The position numbers and the translations under genes were made by a program. Below are positions 32,514-41,028 of a stretch of 64,000 bases of DNA, in pieces. The DNA comes from Halobaculum roseum. GTDB lineage: Archaea; Halobacteriota; Halobacteria; Halobacteriales; Haloferacaceae. Position 1 is the first letter of the stretch; each line of letters begins with the position of its first letter. The notes below the pieces were generated by a model that worked only from the letters and a program-made list of their open reading frames with translations, was not told the origin of the DNA and ran no database searches. The DNA is taken from assembly GCF_019880245.1 (NCBI RefSeq), contig NZ_CP082286.1, forward strand, positions 1,754,521 through 1,818,520. Direction: 5' to 3'.

Positions 32514-34208
32514 ATGATCCACGCGACCGGTCCGCTGCTGTCGGTCGACCTCGACGCCCGCGAGACGACCACGGAGGAGATCGACGACGCCCTCGGCGAC
32601 TTCGTCGGCGGCCGCGGCCTCGCCACGAAGCTGGCGTTCGACCGCGTTCCGTTCGACGTCGACCCGCTCGGCCCGGAGAACCGCCTCTACCTCTCGACGG
32701 GCCCGCTGCAGCACTCGCGGATGAGCTTCACCGGCCGGATGAACATGACGAGCGTCTCGCCGCTGACCGACGGGCTCGCCTCCTCGAACGCCGGCGGCTT
32801 CCTCTCGCGCAACTTCACCGCGACCGGCTACGCCGCCGTCGAACTCCGCGGCGCCGCCGACACGCCGCTTGCGGTCCACATCCGCGACGACGGGGTCGAG
32901 TTCGAGGAGGTACCCGATCTCGCGGGCGCGGAGGTGCCCGCGGTGTCCGAGTGGGCGGCCGAGGCGCACGATCTGGACCCCGAGCATCTCGCGTGCATCG
33001 GCCCCGCCGGCGAGAACCTCGTTCGCTACGCGTGCGTGATGACCAGCGAGTCGCGCGCGTTCGGCCGCACCGGACTCGGCGCTGTCCTCGGCAGCAAGAA
33101 CGTGAAGGTGCTCACGTTCGACGGCGACAGCGAAGCCGACGTGGAGATCGATCCGATCCAGACGGACGTACACCGCGAGGCGGCCACCTCGGACCACGTG
33201 ATGAAGCGGCAGGGCACCACCAGCGTCACCGAGTACGCCAACGCCGTGGAGGCGCTGCCGACGGAGTACTTCGCCCGCACCTCCTTCGAGGGGGCGGAGG
33301 GAATCTCGGGGGACGCCGTGGAGTCGAAGAAGTACCGGAAGGGCACCTGTTCGCAGTGTGCGTTCGCCTGCAAGCTCCCCACCCGCGACGAGGAGGCCGG
33401 CGTCGAGACGGAGGGGCCGGAGTTCGAGACGGTGATGGCGTGGGGGTCGAACCAGCTCGTCGACGACGTGGTCGAGGTGATGAAGGCCAACGACCTGTGT
33501 GACCGCCTCGGCGTCGACACCATCTCAGCGGGCGACACGATGGCCGCCTACCTGAAGAGCGAGGACGACCTCGCGAACCCCGAGCGCGCCCGCGAACTGC
33601 TCCGGAAGGCCGCCTACCGCGAGGGCGAGGTCGGCGACCTGCTCGCGGAGGGCGTCCACCGCGCCGCCCCAGAGCTGGGCGTCCAGGACTGGTCGGTGAA
33701 GAGACTGGAGTTCGCGGCCCACGACGGTCGGACACTCAACGGGCAGGGCCTCTCGTTCGCGACCTCGAACCGCGGCGCCGACCACATGTACGCCAGCTTC
33801 TACTCGAAGGAGTACCCCCTCGTCGACAAGGAACAGGCGGTCGACAAGCGCGGGCTCGACGGCAAGGCGCCGATGGTCGCCGACGCGGAGAACCACAACG
33901 CGGTCCTCGACTCGGCGGTCGCCTGCAAGTTCAGCCGCGACTTCATGACCGAGGAGCGGCTCGGGAGCCTGCTCGACGCCGACTACGACGACCTGCTGGC
34001 GGTGGGCGCGCGCGTGGTCGAACTGGAGCGAGCGTTCAACAACCGCCGCGGCTTCGACCGCGCGGACGACGCGCTCCCGTACGACATCGAGGGGTTCGAG
34101 GAGGCGCTCGACGAGTACTACGACGCGCGCGGCTGGCGCGAGGACGGCGTCGTCCCCGGGCTGGGCGAGGCCGACGCGGGGGTCGACGCCGCGAGCGCCG
34201 ACGACTGA
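32514..34208 (+). CDS. Aldehyde ferredoxin oxidoreductase (tungstopterin family)
   Basis: A 564-residue AOR-family enzyme that oxidises aldehydes to acids and reduces ferredoxin, using a tungsten or molybdenum pterin and a 4Fe-4S cluster. The N-terminal beta domain has LSVDLDARETTTEEI and GGRGLATKLAFD; the cluster ligands are Cys279, Cys282 and Cys286 (CSQCAFACK) with a fourth in SAVACKFS. ATG 32514 begins MIHATGPLLSVDLD, the family start, and a TATA-like ATTTACC lies 25-31 bases before it. The FAD oxidoreductase gene starts six bases after its stop. Confidence 0.92.
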   Translation: MIHATGPLLSVDLDARETTTEEIDDALGDFVGGRGLATKLAFDRVPFDVDPLGPENRLYLSTGPLQHSRMSFTGRMNMTSVSPLTDGLASSNAGGFLSRNFTATGYAAVELRGAADTPLAVHIRDDGVEFEEVPDLAGAEVPAVSEWAAEAHDLDPEHLACIGPAGENLVRYACVMTSESRAFGRTGLGAVLGSKNVKVLTFDGDSEADVEIDPIQTDVHREAATSDHVMKRQGTTSVTEYANAVEALPTEYFARTSFEGAEGISGDAVESKKYRKGTCSQCAFACKLPTRDEEAGVETEGPEFETVMAWGSNQLVDDVVEVMKANDLCDRLGVDTISAGDTMAAYLKSEDDLANPERARELLRKAAYREGEVGDLLAEGVHRAAPELGVQDWSVKRLEFAAHDGRTLNGQGLSFATSNRGADHMYASFYSKEYPLVDKEQAVDKRGLDGKAPMVADAENHNAVLDSAVACKFSRDFMTEERLGSLLDADYDDLLAVGARVVELERAFNNRRGFDRADDALPYDIEGFEEALDEYYDARGWREDGVVPGLGEADAGVDAASADD

Positions 34209-34214
34209 GGCGCG

Positions 34215-35543
34215 ATGTCCGACGCTCCCGCGTCCGACTCGTCCGTGGCCGACCGATCCGCCGGCGACCGGGACCCCGTCGCCGACCGTGCGGACCGGAC
34301 GGAGCGCACCGATGTCGCCGTCGTCGGCTGCGGTCCCGGCGGCGCCGTCCTCTCGTATCTGCTGGCGCGCAGCGGCGTCGACGTGACGCTCGTGGAGCGG
34401 GCGGGCACCTTCGAGCGCGAGTACCGCGGGTTCGGCTGGAATCCCGGTGTCGTCCGCCTGTTCGACGGAATGGACGTGCTCGACGACGTTCTCGACCTGG
34501 CCCACGAGACGGTCACCGAGGGGACGTTCTCGCTGTACGGCGAGCGGGTTCCCGTCCTGAACCTCGAGCTGCTCGACGCCGACTACCCGTACGTCCTGAT
34601 GATGGAGCAGCCGGCGCTGCTGGAGCACCTCGTCGACCGCGCCGGCGTCCACGACGGCTTCTCGTTTCGCCCGGCCACGACCGTCACCGGCCTCCTGACC
34701 GACGACGCCGGCGCCGTCCGCGGCGTGACCGCCCGCGACCGGACGGCAGACGAGACGGTCGCGATCGAGGCGCGCTGCGTCGTCGGCGCGGACGGCCGCT
34801 ACTCGACGGTCCGCGAGGAGGCCGGGATCGACCCCGGATTGTTCGACTCGCCGCTCGATCTGGTCTGGTTCAAGCTCCCGGCCGGCGCGGTCGAGACGGA
34901 CGCGCAGGGGCAGATCGCCCGCGAGGGAATCCTCGTCCAGTTCGGCCTCGGGGGCGGCGAGCTTCAGGTCGGCTACCTCCTCCGGGACGGCGAGTGGCCG
35001 ACGGTCCGGGAGGCCGGCTTCGACGCCTTCCGCGAGCGCGTCGCCGCCGTCGACCCCGAGGTCGCCGCGGCCGTCGGCGAGCACCTCGACGGCTTCGCCG
35101 ACACGACGCTGCTGGACGTCTCGCCCGGGATCGCCGACACCTGGACCCGCGACGGCCTCCTGATCCTCGGCGACGCCGCACACGTCGCGAGCCCCATCGG
35201 CGCGCAGGGCAACCCCCTCGCCGTCGAGGACGCGGTCGTCGCTCACGACCGGCTCGTCCGGGCGCTCGCGTACTCGGAGGGGATCGTTCCGCGGTCCCGG
35301 CTCCGCGCGTTCGAGCTACGCCGGCGTCCGACGGTCGAGCGCGTGATCGCGCTCCAGCGGCGCGCCGCCGCGAACTTCGCGTTCTGGCTCGATCACGGCG
35401 GGCGCGTTCCCCCCTCGCTCGTCCGCGCGGCGGCGGTGGTCGGCCGCGGCGTGGCGCGCTCCCGGCTCGCCCGCCGGGCGGTCGAGCCGTTCGCCCTCGG
35501 CGACCGCTCCGTCACGGTCGTGCGCTCGCACTTCACGGAGTGA
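34215..35543 (+). CDS. FAD-dependent monooxygenase (PHBH/UbiH-like)
   Basis: A 442-residue flavoprotein of the p-hydroxybenzoate-hydroxylase-like group. The dinucleotide fold is VAVVGCGPGGAV (34-45), the second FAD motif is VVGADGRYSTVR and the third is LLILGDAAHVASPIGAQG. After an acidic 30-residue lead the domain order is normal. A C-terminal basic/hydrophobic helix region may touch the membrane. Spacing of six bases suggests co-transcription with the aldehyde ferredoxin oxidoreductase gene. Substrate is unknown; relatives hydroxylate aromatic rings or saturate isoprenoids. The stop region is duplicated (35526-35544 and 35549-35567). Confidence 0.85.
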   Translation: MSDAPASDSSVADRSAGDRDPVADRADRTERTDVAVVGCGPGGAVLSYLLARSGVDVTLVERAGTFEREYRGFGWNPGVVRLFDGMDVLDDVLDLAHETVTEGTFSLYGERVPVLNLELLDADYPYVLMMEQPALLEHLVDRAGVHDGFSFRPATTVTGLLTDDAGAVRGVTARDRTADETVAIEARCVVGADGRYSTVREEAGIDPGLFDSPLDLVWFKLPAGAVETDAQGQIAREGILVQFGLGGGELQVGYLLRDGEWPTVREAGFDAFRERVAAVDPEVAAAVGEHLDGFADTTLLDVSPGIADTWTRDGLLILGDAAHVASPIGAQGNPLAVEDAVVAHDRLVRALAYSEGIVPRSRLRAFELRRRPTVERVIALQRRAAANFAFWLDHGGRVPPSLVRAAAVVGRGVARSRLARRAVEPFALGDRSVTVVRSHFTE

Positions 35544-35640
35544 CGTGGTCGCACTTCGTGGAGTGACCCGCGGGTCCGCCCGCCCGCGACCTCGTTCGTT
35601 CGTTCGTCCGCGACCCCCGCCCCCGTCAGCTCCCCCCGAC

Positions 35641-35646
35641 TTTTTC
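35641..35646 (+). terminator. Possible T-tract terminator after the FAD oxidoreductase gene
   Basis: TTTTTC follows a C-rich stretch about 100 bases after the stop. T-rich tracts can end archaeal transcription; five T residues in such a GC-rich spacer are notable but short. Confidence 0.3.
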
Positions 35647-35673
35647 AGCCCTGATAGGCGGGAGCGAACGGTT

Positions 35674-35793
35674 ATGCGTCGCCTGAGCCGGATTCCCGAC
35701 ATGAACATGAAGCGGATGTCGACGCTCTCGGTCGGCATGCTGTGCGTGCTGGCGCTGGGGGCCGCGGCGTTGGTCGCCGTTCAGGTGATCTGA
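35674..35793 (+). CDS. 39-residue single-span membrane peptide, putative
   Basis: A short frame encoding MRRLSRIPDMNMKRMSTLS, followed by one hydrophobic helix (VGMLCVLALGAAALVAVQVI) and the stop. The pattern of basic N terminus plus one membrane helix, and the T-rich box about 30 bases upstream (35641-35645, also noted as a possible terminator), support a real small protein. It ends 70 bases before the beta-CASP nuclease gene. An inner ATG at 35701 would give a 30-residue version. Function unknown. Confidence 0.45.
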   Translation: MRRLSRIPDMNMKRMSTLSVGMLCVLALGAAALVAVQVI

Positions 35794-35863
35794 GGGCGTC
35801 CCGGCGCGACGCCGCCGCGGCGAACCGACGGACCCAACCCCGCCGAGCCCCTGATATCTCCCG

Positions 35864-37102
35864 ATGGAGATACGGTTCCTCGGCGGCGCCCGCGAGGTGG
35901 GCCGCTCGTCGGTCCTCGTCGACGACGCGCTCCTGCTCGACTACGGGACGCTGACCGGGGAGCCGCCGCAGTACCCCGTCGGCCGGCCCGAGCCGGACGC
36001 CGTCGTCGTCAGCCACGGCCACCTCGACCACGTCGGGCAGGTTCCGGCGCTCCTCCGGGGCGACCGCCGGCCGCCGATCCACTGGACGCCGCCGACCGGC
36101 GAGCTGGCGCGGGTGCTCGCACGTGACACGCTCAAGCTTCGAGGATACGACTGCACCTTCACCGAGAGCCACGTGCAGCGACTCGGCGAGGTCGAGGAAC
36201 GCCACGGGTACGACGAGCCCTTCACGGTCCGCGCCGGCGGCACTGAGTACGAGGTCACCTTCTACGACGCGGGCCACATCCCGGGGAGCGCGCACGTCCT
36301 CGTCGACGACGGCGACACCCGGCTGCTGTACACCGCGGACTTCCACACCGACGACACCCGCCTGCTGTCCGGGTCGACGGCGCGCCCCGACGCCGACGCG
36401 GTGATCTGTGAGAGCACCTACTCGGACGTGACCCACGAGGACCGCACCCGCGTCGAGGAGCGGTTCGTCGAGACGGTGCGAACCACCCGATACGAGGGCG
36501 GGACCGCGCTGATCCCGGCGTTCGCCATCGGGCGGACCCAGGAGGTGCTGACGGTGCTGGAGGACACCGAGATCCGCCCGTACCTCGACGGGATGGGCCA
36601 ACGCGTCACCGACATCGTCCGGCGGTACCCTGAGTACGTCCGCGACCCCGAGGCGCTCCGGCGGGCGAAATCCGGCGCCAGATACGTCACGGGGAAGGAC
36701 GGCCAGCGCGAGCGCATCGCCGCCGACAACGAGGCGATCGTCACCACCTCCGGGATGCTCTCGGGCGGTCCCGTGATGCGCTACCTCCCGATGTTGCGCT
36801 CGGACCCCACCAACCGCGTCTGTCTCACCGGCTACCAGGTCGAGGGGACGAACGGCCGCCGACTGCTCGAACACGGCCGCTGCGACCTCGACGGCGGCGT
36901 CGTCCCGGTCGCGGCCCGCGTCGAACTGTTCGATTTCTCGGCGCACGCCGACCGCGACGGGCTCCGCTCGTTCCTCGACGACTACCGCGGCGCGACGGTG
37001 CTCGTCAACCACGGCGACCGCTGCCCGGCGTTCGCCGAGGAACTCCGGGCCGACGGCTACGACGCGAGCGCGCCGGAACTGGGCGGGACGGTCGTGGTCT
37101 GA
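35864..37102 (+). CDS. Beta-CASP metallo-beta-lactamase nuclease (aCPSF2-like)
   Basis: A 412-residue MBL-fold RNase. Motif 2 is SHGHLDHVG (His51, His53, Asp55, His56), motif 3 lies in DAGHIPGSAH, motif 4 in YTADFHTDD, and the beta-CASP signature region includes IPAFAIGRTQEVL, TTSGMLSGGPV and FSAHADRDG. There is no N-terminal KH region, so it is the aCPSF2/RNase J-like type rather than aCPSF1/FttA. Such enzymes cut or trim RNA ends. Its stop region is followed by a tandem 22-base duplicate. Confidence 0.9.
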   Translation: MEIRFLGGAREVGRSSVLVDDALLLDYGTLTGEPPQYPVGRPEPDAVVVSHGHLDHVGQVPALLRGDRRPPIHWTPPTGELARVLARDTLKLRGYDCTFTESHVQRLGEVEERHGYDEPFTVRAGGTEYEVTFYDAGHIPGSAHVLVDDGDTRLLYTADFHTDDTRLLSGSTARPDADAVICESTYSDVTHEDRTRVEERFVETVRTTRYEGGTALIPAFAIGRTQEVLTVLEDTEIRPYLDGMGQRVTDIVRRYPEYVRDPEALRRAKSGARYVTGKDGQRERIAADNEAIVTTSGMLSGGPVMRYLPMLRSDPTNRVCLTGYQVEGTNGRRLLEHGRCDLDGGVVPVAARVELFDFSAHADRDGLRSFLDDYRGATVLVNHGDRCPAFAEELRADGYDASAPELGGTVVV

Positions 37103-37226
37103 TCCCGGGACGGTCGAGGTCCGATCCGTGGTCCGGGATCGCCAGTCCCTCGCGGGCGGGCGATGCGTTCCACTCGCGTGCGAACCGACGACGGCTATTC
37201 CCCGTTGGGATGCCCGATCGTCTCCC

Positions 37227-38654
37227 ATGAACGACAGCGACCGGAACGACTCCGCCGACGGCCGCGCGGCCGACGGCAGCACGGCCGACCGCCGCGCGTT
37301 CCTCGGCCGGGTCGGCGCCGCCGGCGCGTTCGCGACGACGCTCGCGGGCTGTGTGGGCGCGCCCGGCGGCGGGCAGGCGACCGGTGCGACCGACACGTCC
37401 GGCACGACCGCCGGAACCGACACCGGGGACCCGACCGACACGACCGAGGAGACGGCCACCGACGAGGAGCCCGCCGGTCCCGACTCGCTGGCGACCGAGC
37501 CCGTCGCCGAGGGGTTCGACTCGCCGCTTGGACTGGAGGCGCCCGCCGGCGTCGACGGCCGCCTGTACGTCGTCGACCAGGGCGGAACGATCGCCGTCGT
37601 CGCCGGCGAGGAGCGGTCGACGTTCCTCGACGTGACCGACCGCCTGTCCCGGGCGGGCGGCGAGATGGGACTGCTCGGACTCGCGTTCCATCCCGAGTTC
37701 CCCGAGGAGGATCGCGTGTACGTCCGCTACAGCGGTTCGCTTCGCGACGACATGCCGAGCGACTACAGCCACGCGTTCGTGCTTTCGGAGTTCCGTGCGA
37801 CGCCGGACGCCGCCGAGTCCGACAGCGAGCGCGTCCTCCTCGAGATCGCGGAGCCGCAGCCCAACCACAACGCCGGATCGGTCGCGTTCGGCCCGGACGG
37901 ACTGCTGTACGTCGGCGTCGGCGACGGCGGCGGGTCCGGCGATCAGGGGACCGGCCACGTCGAGGACTGGTACGACGCCGTCGACGGCGGCAACGGGCAG
38001 GACGTGACCGAGAACCTCCTCGGGAGCGTCCTCCGGATCGACCCGCTCGGCGGCGACGACGTGGGCGTCGGCGGCGACGGAGATCCCTACGGGATCCCCG
38101 ACGACAACCCGCTCGTCGACGGCGAGGGGCTCCCGGAGCAGTACGCGTGGGGTTTCCGAAACCCGTGGCGGTTCAGCTTCGACCGCGAGACGGGCGACTT
38201 CCTGGTCGCCGACGTGGGCCAAAGCGACTGGGAGGAGGTGAACCGCGTCGAGGCCGGCGGCAACTACGGCTGGAACGTCCGCGAGGGCTTCCATCCGTTC
38301 GACGCCGAGGAGGCGCCGACGGAGACGCCCGAGGGCGAGCCCCTGCTCGACCCGGTGTTGGAGTACCCCCACGGCGACGCAGAGGTGTCTGGCATCTCGG
38401 TCATCGGCGGCTACGTGTACCGCGGCGACGCCGTCGCCGACCTCGCGGGGACGTACGTGTTCGGCGACTACCGCCCCGGCGGCGACCTGTTCCTGGCCGA
38501 GCCGCGGGAGTCGGGTCGGTGGCCCACTCGGGCGGTCGCCACCGACGGGCTCGGCGAGGGGCTGCTCTCGTTCGGCGAGGGCCCCGACGGGGAGCTGTAC
38601 GTCTGCACCGTCGGCGAGGAGGGTGGGTCGGTGCGACGGATCGTGAGCGCGTGA
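37227..38654 (+). CDS. Exported PQQ-dependent sugar dehydrogenase-like lipoprotein
   Basis: A 475-residue protein with a twin-arginine signal and lipobox (DRRAFLGRVGAAGAFATTLAGC, Cys42), then a Thr/Asp-rich linker to about 80. The body is a six-bladed soluble glucose dehydrogenase-like propeller: MGLLGLAFHPEF, AEPQPNHNAGSVAFGPDG, LLYVGVGDGG, GSVLRIDPLGG, YAWGFRNPWRFSFD and GNYGWNVREG are all family segments, including the catalytic-type His in NHNAG. Likely oxidises sugars at the cell surface; whether the host makes PQQ is unknown. Confidence 0.87.
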   Translation: MNDSDRNDSADGRAADGSTADRRAFLGRVGAAGAFATTLAGCVGAPGGGQATGATDTSGTTAGTDTGDPTDTTEETATDEEPAGPDSLATEPVAEGFDSPLGLEAPAGVDGRLYVVDQGGTIAVVAGEERSTFLDVTDRLSRAGGEMGLLGLAFHPEFPEEDRVYVRYSGSLRDDMPSDYSHAFVLSEFRATPDAAESDSERVLLEIAEPQPNHNAGSVAFGPDGLLYVGVGDGGGSGDQGTGHVEDWYDAVDGGNGQDVTENLLGSVLRIDPLGGDDVGVGGDGDPYGIPDDNPLVDGEGLPEQYAWGFRNPWRFSFDRETGDFLVADVGQSDWEEVNRVEAGGNYGWNVREGFHPFDAEEAPTETPEGEPLLDPVLEYPHGDAEVSGISVIGGYVYRGDAVADLAGTYVFGDYRPGGDLFLAEPRESGRWPTRAVATDGLGEGLLSFGEGPDGELYVCTVGEEGGSVRRIVSA

Positions 38655-38681
38655 CGCGCCCCCTGGCGCCCAAGCGATCGC

Positions 38682-39704
38682 TCACAGCCAGCCCTCGCGC
38701 CGGAAGTACGCGACGAGCACGAGCGCGATGCCCCCCATCCCGAGCATCGTCGCGTAGTAGGCGTACGGCCACCCGAGCTCCGGCATCGACTCGAAGTTCA
38801 TCCCGAACACGCCGGCGACGAACGTGAGGGGAAGGACGATCGTCGCGACGACGGTGAGCCGGCGCATCACCTCGTTGGTGGACTGCGAGAGCGTGTTGAG
38901 GTAGATGTCGCGCGCGCCCGCGGTGAGGTCGCGGTACGTCTCGGTCAACTCGACCACCTGCACGAGGTGGTCGTACACGTCGCGGTAGTACTTCTCGGTC
39001 GCCTCGCCGACCTGGTCGGCGTCGCCCCGCGAGAGCGCGTTCACCGCGTCGCGCGTGGGCCACACGACCCGCCTGACCGACAGCAGCTCCCGCCGGAGCT
39101 CGTTGATCGCCGCGAGGGTGTCGGGGTCGGGCGCCTCGATGACGCGCTCCTCGACGGTCTCGATGTCGTTCTCCAGCTCGTCCAGCAGGTGGAAGTACCC
39201 GTCGACGACGCGGTCGACGACGAGGTAGCCCGCGAAGTCGGGCCCCCGCGCGAGCGCCCGCCTGTCGGCCCCGGCGAGCCGGTCCCACACCGCCTCGACG
39301 GCGTCGTCGCCGTCGGTCGTCACCGTCACGAGCCAGTCGTCGCCGACGAACACGCCCACCGGGCGCGTGCGGATCTCCTCCAGGAACGTCGTCTCGCCGA
39401 CGCGAAAGCGCGCGGCCTTCACGAGCAGGAACGCGTACTCCTCCAGCAGCTCGGACTTGGGACGGGCGTCGCCGAGCACGTCCTCGACGTGCAGCGGGTG
39501 GATGTCGAACCGCTCGGTCACCGTCGCGAGCTCGCCCGTCGGCCGTGGGACCCGCCCCGCGGCGGCGTCCCCGTCGCGTTCGAGCATCGCCTCCCCGTCG
39601 GTCGCCTCGACCCAGATCCACGTCGTTCCGGGCGCCTCCGCGGCGGCGGTCACCTCCTCGAAGGTGGCGGCCTCGCCGGTCGTGTACGACATCGCGCGGA
39701 TCAT
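38682..39704 (-). CDS. corA: CorA-type magnesium/metal ion transporter
   Basis: A 340-residue pentameric divalent-cation channel. The long soluble domain precedes two C-terminal membrane helices; the first ends in the selectivity motif GMN (in VFGMNFESMPEL), and the last helix ends FRREGWL. The start ATG overlaps the stop of the upstream 76-residue membrane protein by four bases; an inner ATG at 39692 (MSYTTGE) is an alternative. Confidence 0.94.
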   Translation of the reverse strand: MIRAMSYTTGEAATFEEVTAAAEAPGTTWIWVEATDGEAMLERDGDAAAGRVPRPTGELATVTERFDIHPLHVEDVLGDARPKSELLEEYAFLLVKAARFRVGETTFLEEIRTRPVGVFVGDDWLVTVTTDGDDAVEAVWDRLAGADRRALARGPDFAGYLVVDRVVDGYFHLLDELENDIETVEERVIEAPDPDTLAAINELRRELLSVRRVVWPTRDAVNALSRGDADQVGEATEKYYRDVYDHLVQVVELTETYRDLTAGARDIYLNTLSQSTNEVMRRLTVVATIVLPLTFVAGVFGMNFESMPELGWPYAYYATMLGMGGIALVLVAYFRREGWL

Positions 39705-39931
39705 CGCGACTCGCCTCCGTCGCGCGGCACGTGCTCGGTCGCGGCCGACCCCGCCTCGCCCTCGGCGGATCCTGCCCCGTTCCGACGGTACGTAACGGCC
39801 GCGAGCGTCACGCCGACGAGCAGCCCCGCGATGGCCGCCTCCCGACCGGGGTACGGCTCGACGGTTCCGACGGCGTAGCCGGCCAGCGATAACAGCGTCA
39901 GCGTCGCCGCCGCGAGGAACGGCCCGTTCAT
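39701..39931 (-). CDS. Two-span small membrane protein upstream of corA
   Basis: A 76-residue protein with two hydrophobic helices (about 4-24 and 30-46) and a 28-residue acidic tail. It overlaps corA by ATGA, so the two are co-translated. A TATA-like GGTTAGGG lies about 28 bases upstream. I do not recognise the family; it could be an accessory or merely a co-transcribed protein. Confidence 0.65.
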   Translation of the reverse strand: MNGPFLAAATLTLLSLAGYAVGTVEPYPGREAAIAGLLVGVTLAAVTYRRNGAGSAEGEAGSAATEHVPRDGGESR

Positions 39932-40008
39932 GCGACGGCCCTCGGCGTCGGGCACCCTAACCGTTCGGGCGCGCAAAGCCCTTGAGGCGTGGTACCGTAG
40001 CTCAATGC

Positions 40009-40428
40009 ATGTCCGTCGACGAGCCGACCCCGTCCGTCCCCGACCTGACGGCCGACGAGCGAGCCGCGCTGCACTCGATCCAGCTCGGGATCGAGCACGC
40101 ACACCGGGCGTACGCCGACCTGCTCGGGTGTCACCACCGTACCGGCCACGCGATGGATCGCTTCGCGGAGGCGGAGGAACTCCTCCGGGCCGCCGGCCAC
40201 GACGCGTACGCCGACGAGCTCCGCGACCGGCTGCTCCCCGCCGGGGTCGTCGAGGACCGCTGGACGTACGAGCTGGTGACGGCCTACCGGAGCAACCTCC
40301 TGAACGAGCTGGACGCCTTCGAGACGGCCGTCCGCGAGGACGTCGCCGACGGCGTCGACCACGTCGCCGAGCGCGCACAGCAGCGCGCCTGGCGGGAACG
40401 CGCGGAGTCGGAGAAGTGGACGGAGTAG
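40009..40428 (+). CDS. Conserved helical protein of unknown function
   Basis: A 139-residue all-helical, soluble, acidic protein. LHSIQLGIEHAHRAYADLLGCHHRTGHAMDRFAEAEELL (about residues 23-61, in parts) suggests a helical bundle with clustered histidines (His24, His32, His34 region and CHH), which might bind a metal, an inference only. I chose the ATG giving MSVDEPTPSVPDL. It is divergent from the corA pair and converges on the DUF5808 gene. Confidence 0.68.
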   Translation: MSVDEPTPSVPDLTADERAALHSIQLGIEHAHRAYADLLGCHHRTGHAMDRFAEAEELLRAAGHDAYADELRDRLLPAGVVEDRWTYELVTAYRSNLLNELDAFETAVREDVADGVDHVAERAQQRAWRERAESEKWTE

Positions 40429-40444
40429 GCGTCGAGCCCGACGC

Positions 40445-40726
40445 TCAGTCGTCGTCGACGATGACCTCGACGGGCTCGGACGCCTCGTCGTCGTCGGCGT
40501 CGCCGTCGCGGCCCGAACGCTCCTGGTACAGCAGCGCGCCCGCGACGACGAGCACCATCCACGAGCGCCAGTTCGCGAGGTTGAGCGTGTAGCCGATGCC
40601 GAACGGCTTCTCCACCAGCATGCCCTTGCCGGGCTTCCAGTACGAGGACAGGAGGCGACCGACGCTCGGCCGCTCGAAGTTGTACGGGATCCCGAAGAGC
40701 TCCCCGGTCTGGGGTTTGTCTGCCAT
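40445..40726 (-). CDS. DUF5808 family protein
   Basis: A 93-residue protein with the sequence GELFGIPYNFERPSVGRLLSSYW and the segment PKPFGIGYTLNLAN-like VEKPFGIGYTLNLANWRSW characteristic of DUF5808 (short, WNP-like N-terminal domain found in haloarchaea and some bacteria). One membrane helix follows (SWMVLVVAGALLY), then an acidic tail. Function unknown. Confidence 0.85.
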   Translation of the reverse strand: MADKPQTGELFGIPYNFERPSVGRLLSSYWKPGKGMLVEKPFGIGYTLNLANWRSWMVLVVAGALLYQERSGRDGDADDDEASEPVEVIVDDD

Positions 40727-41028
40727 GTCCCCGACAACGACGCCCCGCGATAAATCGTTTTGGCTCGCGTCCGACAGTTCGGCGGCGAACGTTCATCAGC
40801 GATGACGACCCAGCCACCCCGATGCGTTGAGCACCGACGCGCGCCGGGCAGCGGGTGCGAGGCCGACCGAACGGAGGCCTCGATGCGAACGGCGTCAGCC
40901 GTGAACGCGTGCGGCCCGACGGCGCGTGAGCGGCGGCCGATCGACGACGCTCGGTCGGCCGCCCCGTCCCGAACACGGCCGCCTGTTCGCCCCACCGTCA
41001 CCGCCTGGTCACCCCGCCGGCGACGACG
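40727..41028. other. 302-base spacer with the DUF5808 promoter
   Basis: A TATA-like CGATTTATC on the minus strand at 40749-40757 lies about 27 bases before the DUF5808 start. The remaining 270 bases before the end of kae1-bud32 show no convincing frame with a start, no RNA-like fold and no repeat. Confidence 0.55.
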
